Shown here: positions 14,704 to 16,441 of the stretch, piece after piece
How positions within the stretch are numbered: the stretch's first letter is position 1
Layout of the letters: the number at the start of each line of letters is the position of its first letter
Assembly: GCA_905200565.1 (NCBI GenBank)
Contig: CAJKKX010000012.1
Location: forward strand, 1-16,441
Direction of reading: 5' to 3'
DNA: 16,441 nt
From: an uncultured Lachnospiraceae bacterium
Lineage (GTDB): Bacteria; Bacillota_A; Clostridia; Lachnospirales; Lachnospiraceae
The notes under the pieces: model-generated
The model's database searches: none
The model's input: only the letters and a program-made list of their open reading frames with translations
Told to the model about the DNA's origin: nothing
Position numbers and translations under genes: made by a program

Positions 14704-16441
14704 TTAATACGTCAGTTCTTCAATCTTCTCATATCCCTGCTCCATGTCAAAGGATTTCAGTCCGCCGCTGTTAGACAGATACAGGGTGCTTCCGATATAA
14801 AGTCCCCGGACGTTCCCATTTGCATCCCATTCTTCTTTCTTCCGCAGCTCATACAAAAACTCGTTCACAAAGCCCTTTTCCCCGTCATAGGAAAAGACCA
14901 GGTAATTATTTTCACATTCCAATCCAAAAAGATTCTTCGCCGGATTGATCATGATCGCCTTGTAATTATAAAGCCCCGGACAGCTATGCGAGTCCCTGAT
15001 CACGTACTTATCGATTTCTTTCACATCCGATGGGTCGGAGACGTCAAACATCGAAAGCTTAATCCCCTGATATTCTCCGGTTTCCGGGTCTACTTCGTTG
15101 CCGATTCCCAGAAGTTTATTCTCCCCGTAAAAATGCAGATAAGAAGAAAATCCGGTAATTTTCAGTTCTCCCAGAATCTTTGGCTCTTTCGGGTCTGTCA
15201 AATCTACAGAAAACAGCGGGTCCGTATCCCGGAAAGTCACAAAATATCCGGTGTTTCCCATGAACCTTGCGGAACGGACGCTCTCGCCCGGCGCCAGATT
15301 TTCGATTTTCCCGCAGATTTCCAGATTTTCATCCAGTACGTAGAGATACGTCATCTCCTCGTCATTGTTCCAGTCTGTCGCTACCGCCCGAAGATATCCG
15401 TTATATTCATTTACGGAAAAACTATCGTTTACATACCCTCTGATTTCTCCAGCCGCTGCGGCTTTTATTTTCCCGTCCTGGTAATGGAATTTCAGAATCT
15501 GCGTATAGTCTCTTCCATTTTCATAATGATAGCCGATGGTATAAATGTTTTCCGCGCTCACATAAAACTGTTCCGCTGCCGATACGATCGCTTTCCGGTC
15601 AATGACCTGATCCGGCTGCTTCACATCCACGGAGGAAATGACCAGATAATTGGAACGGTTCGCATACTCCGGCAGATAAATATCATCCACGCCCATCGCC
15701 TTTCCCTGGACCTCCGGCAGATAGCTGCTTCCGTCACGGGTATCCTTCAGGATAGGCTGGTACTCTGTAAACAGATACAGGGTATCTCCATTTTTCCTGG
15801 AAGTCCTGTAATATCCCTCCTGTGTAACGCTTCCAGAAAGCTTCGGCTTCCTGCGGTCGCCAAGCTCATACGTGTATACTTTCGTAAAGCTCTTCCTGTC
15901 AACAGAATACACATCCTCCTCTTCCTCATCCATAGAGGCTTCACTTCCCGACGCCAGAAGAAGCAGTCTGTCGCCATCCAGATACATTTCTTCCACATCC
16001 TCCTGCCCCGGAAGGGCGATCTCACTCATTTTCTCCATCCTGCCGTCCACAGCTTTTACAATACAAAGCCTGCTGCCTGACAGCGCATAAATATAGGTTC
16101 CATCCGTCTTTACAATATCTCCCTCATCCACATCGGCTTCCTGTAGATTCGTCTGTGAAAAATCATCTGCCTTCTCCGCCGAGCCCATACTTTCCTCTGC
16201 CGTCGCTTCTGTTTTCTCTTCCGCCTTTTCCATTTCATAAACTGACGCTCCATCCTCTGCCATAAGCCCCAGCCCCATATCTCTGGTCTGCATCATATCC
16301 GCCAGCGCCAGATACAGTTCTTCTTCGCTGGACACGTGGGGAATCACTTCCTTTTCTTCTTTATCCTGACCTGCTTCTTTCTCCTGTTTTTCTTCACCCT
16401 CCGTCTTTTCTTCACTTACGGTTTTAGTATCATTGTATGTA
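14704..16441 (-). CDS. Exported beta-propeller protein (COG4880-type), 5' end beyond window
   Basis: 579 residues visible; the frame is open to the right edge, so the start and any signal peptide lie outside. An in-frame GTG at 16347 is not a convincing start because reading continues upstream into a Glu/Lys-rich stretch. DEGDIVKTDGTYIYALSGSRLCIV is the hallmark opening of the secreted beta-propeller family (PF09826) distantly related to WD40. Blade-like repeats follow, with recurring motifs such as YLVISSVDV, FSVDLTDPKEPKILGELKI, SMFDVSDPSDVKEIDKYV and NYLVFSYDGEKGFV. There are no catalytic motifs; a binding or scaffold role at the cell surface is likely. An acidic, Glu-rich segment precedes the propeller (about residues 65-95). 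It is the upstream gene of a pair with the exported unknown protein. Confidence 0.88.
   Translation of the reverse strand, partial: TYNDTKTVSEEKTEGEEKQEKEAGQDKEEKEVIPHVSSEEELYLALADMMQTRDMGLGLMAEDGASVYEMEKAEEKTEATAEESMGSAEKADDFSQTNLQEADVDEGDIVKTDGTYIYALSGSRLCIVKAVDGRMEKMSEIALPGQEDVEEMYLDGDRLLLLASGSEASMDEEEEDVYSVDRKSFTKVYTYELGDRRKPKLSGSVTQEGYYRTSRKNGDTLYLFTEYQPILKDTRDGSSYLPEVQGKAMGVDDIYLPEYANRSNYLVISSVDVKQPDQVIDRKAIVSAAEQFYVSAENIYTIGYHYENGRDYTQILKFHYQDGKIKAAAAGEIRGYVNDSFSVNEYNGYLRAVATDWNNDEEMTYLYVLDENLEICGKIENLAPGESVRSARFMGNTGYFVTFRDTDPLFSVDLTDPKEPKILGELKITGFSSYLHFYGENKLLGIGNEVDPETGEYQGIKLSMFDVSDPSDVKEIDKYVIRDSHSCPGLYNYKAIMINPAKNLFGLECENNYLVFSYDGEKGFVNEFLYELRKKEEWDANGNVRGLYIGSTLYLSNSGGLKSFDMEQGYEKIEELTY

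Noticed and set aside
14524..16080. Long plus-strand open frame (518 codons) opposite the beta-propeller gene
   Set aside because: It lies antisense to a gene with clear family motifs, has no recognisable domain or good ribosome binding site, and its composition (His, Arg, Ile-rich) is typical of an antisense shadow.
1..16441. CRISPR array, tRNA or rRNA genes
   Set aside because: No regularly spaced repeats and no tRNA cloverleaf or rRNA-like sequence were noticed on reading both strands; tRNAscan-SE or a repeat finder would settle it.

Overview
The window looks like a piece of chromosome from a Gram-positive anaerobe of the class Clostridia, most likely a gut Lachnospiraceae. This is inferred from gene content and style, not from a database match: a clostridial-type 2[4Fe-4S] ferredoxin, an rpsF-ssb-rpsR operon preceded by a DUF951 gene, a VanR/VanS-like two-component pair, a class B sortase, a large secreted multidomain GH20 glycosidase of the mucin/host-glycan type, and strong AAGGAGG ribosome binding sites throughout. 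No tRNA, rRNA, CRISPR array, prophage or complete insertion sequence was seen.

Layout, left to right. (1) Positions 1-4253, minus strand: the N-terminal 1,417 residues of a very large secreted GH20 beta-hexosaminidase/lacto-N-biosidase-like enzyme with discoidin, LamG, FIVAR-like and Fn3 modules; its C-terminus lies beyond the left edge. (2) 4254-4510: a divergent control region with three stacked dyads, then a 56-residue ferredoxin with a strong bidirectional terminator. (3) 4773-7449: a MerR-type HTH protein divergent from a CPA2 cation/proton antiporter, which is followed by an A-rich gene of unknown function. (4) 7508-13059, all minus strand: asnS, a VanR-like regulator, a VanS-like kinase, sortase B, DUF951, rpsF, ssb, rpsR in transcription order. 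Short gaps (and an overlap for regulator/kinase) suggest extensive co-transcription, with an additional internal promoter before rpsF. (5) 13060-13345: a divergent promoter region holding a 96-bp inverted-repeat element flanked by perfect 8-bp direct repeats, most simply a MITE. (6) 13346-13756: a short peptide-deformylase-like protein lacking the usual motif I glutamine. (7) 13808-16441, minus strand: a two-gene unit for exported proteins, a beta-propeller protein (5' end beyond the right edge) followed by an exported protein of unknown function.

Functionally the window mixes housekeeping translation and replication genes (asnS, rpsF, ssb, rpsR, deformylase-like) with envelope genes (sortase, VanRS-like sensor, GH20, beta-propeller pair, antiporter). 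No clearly new multi-gene defence or metabolic system is visible. The best leads are the MITE with its target duplication, the three-dyad operator between the GH20 gene and ferredoxin, the VanRS-like/sortase coupling, and the deformylase-like protein with an altered active-site motif.
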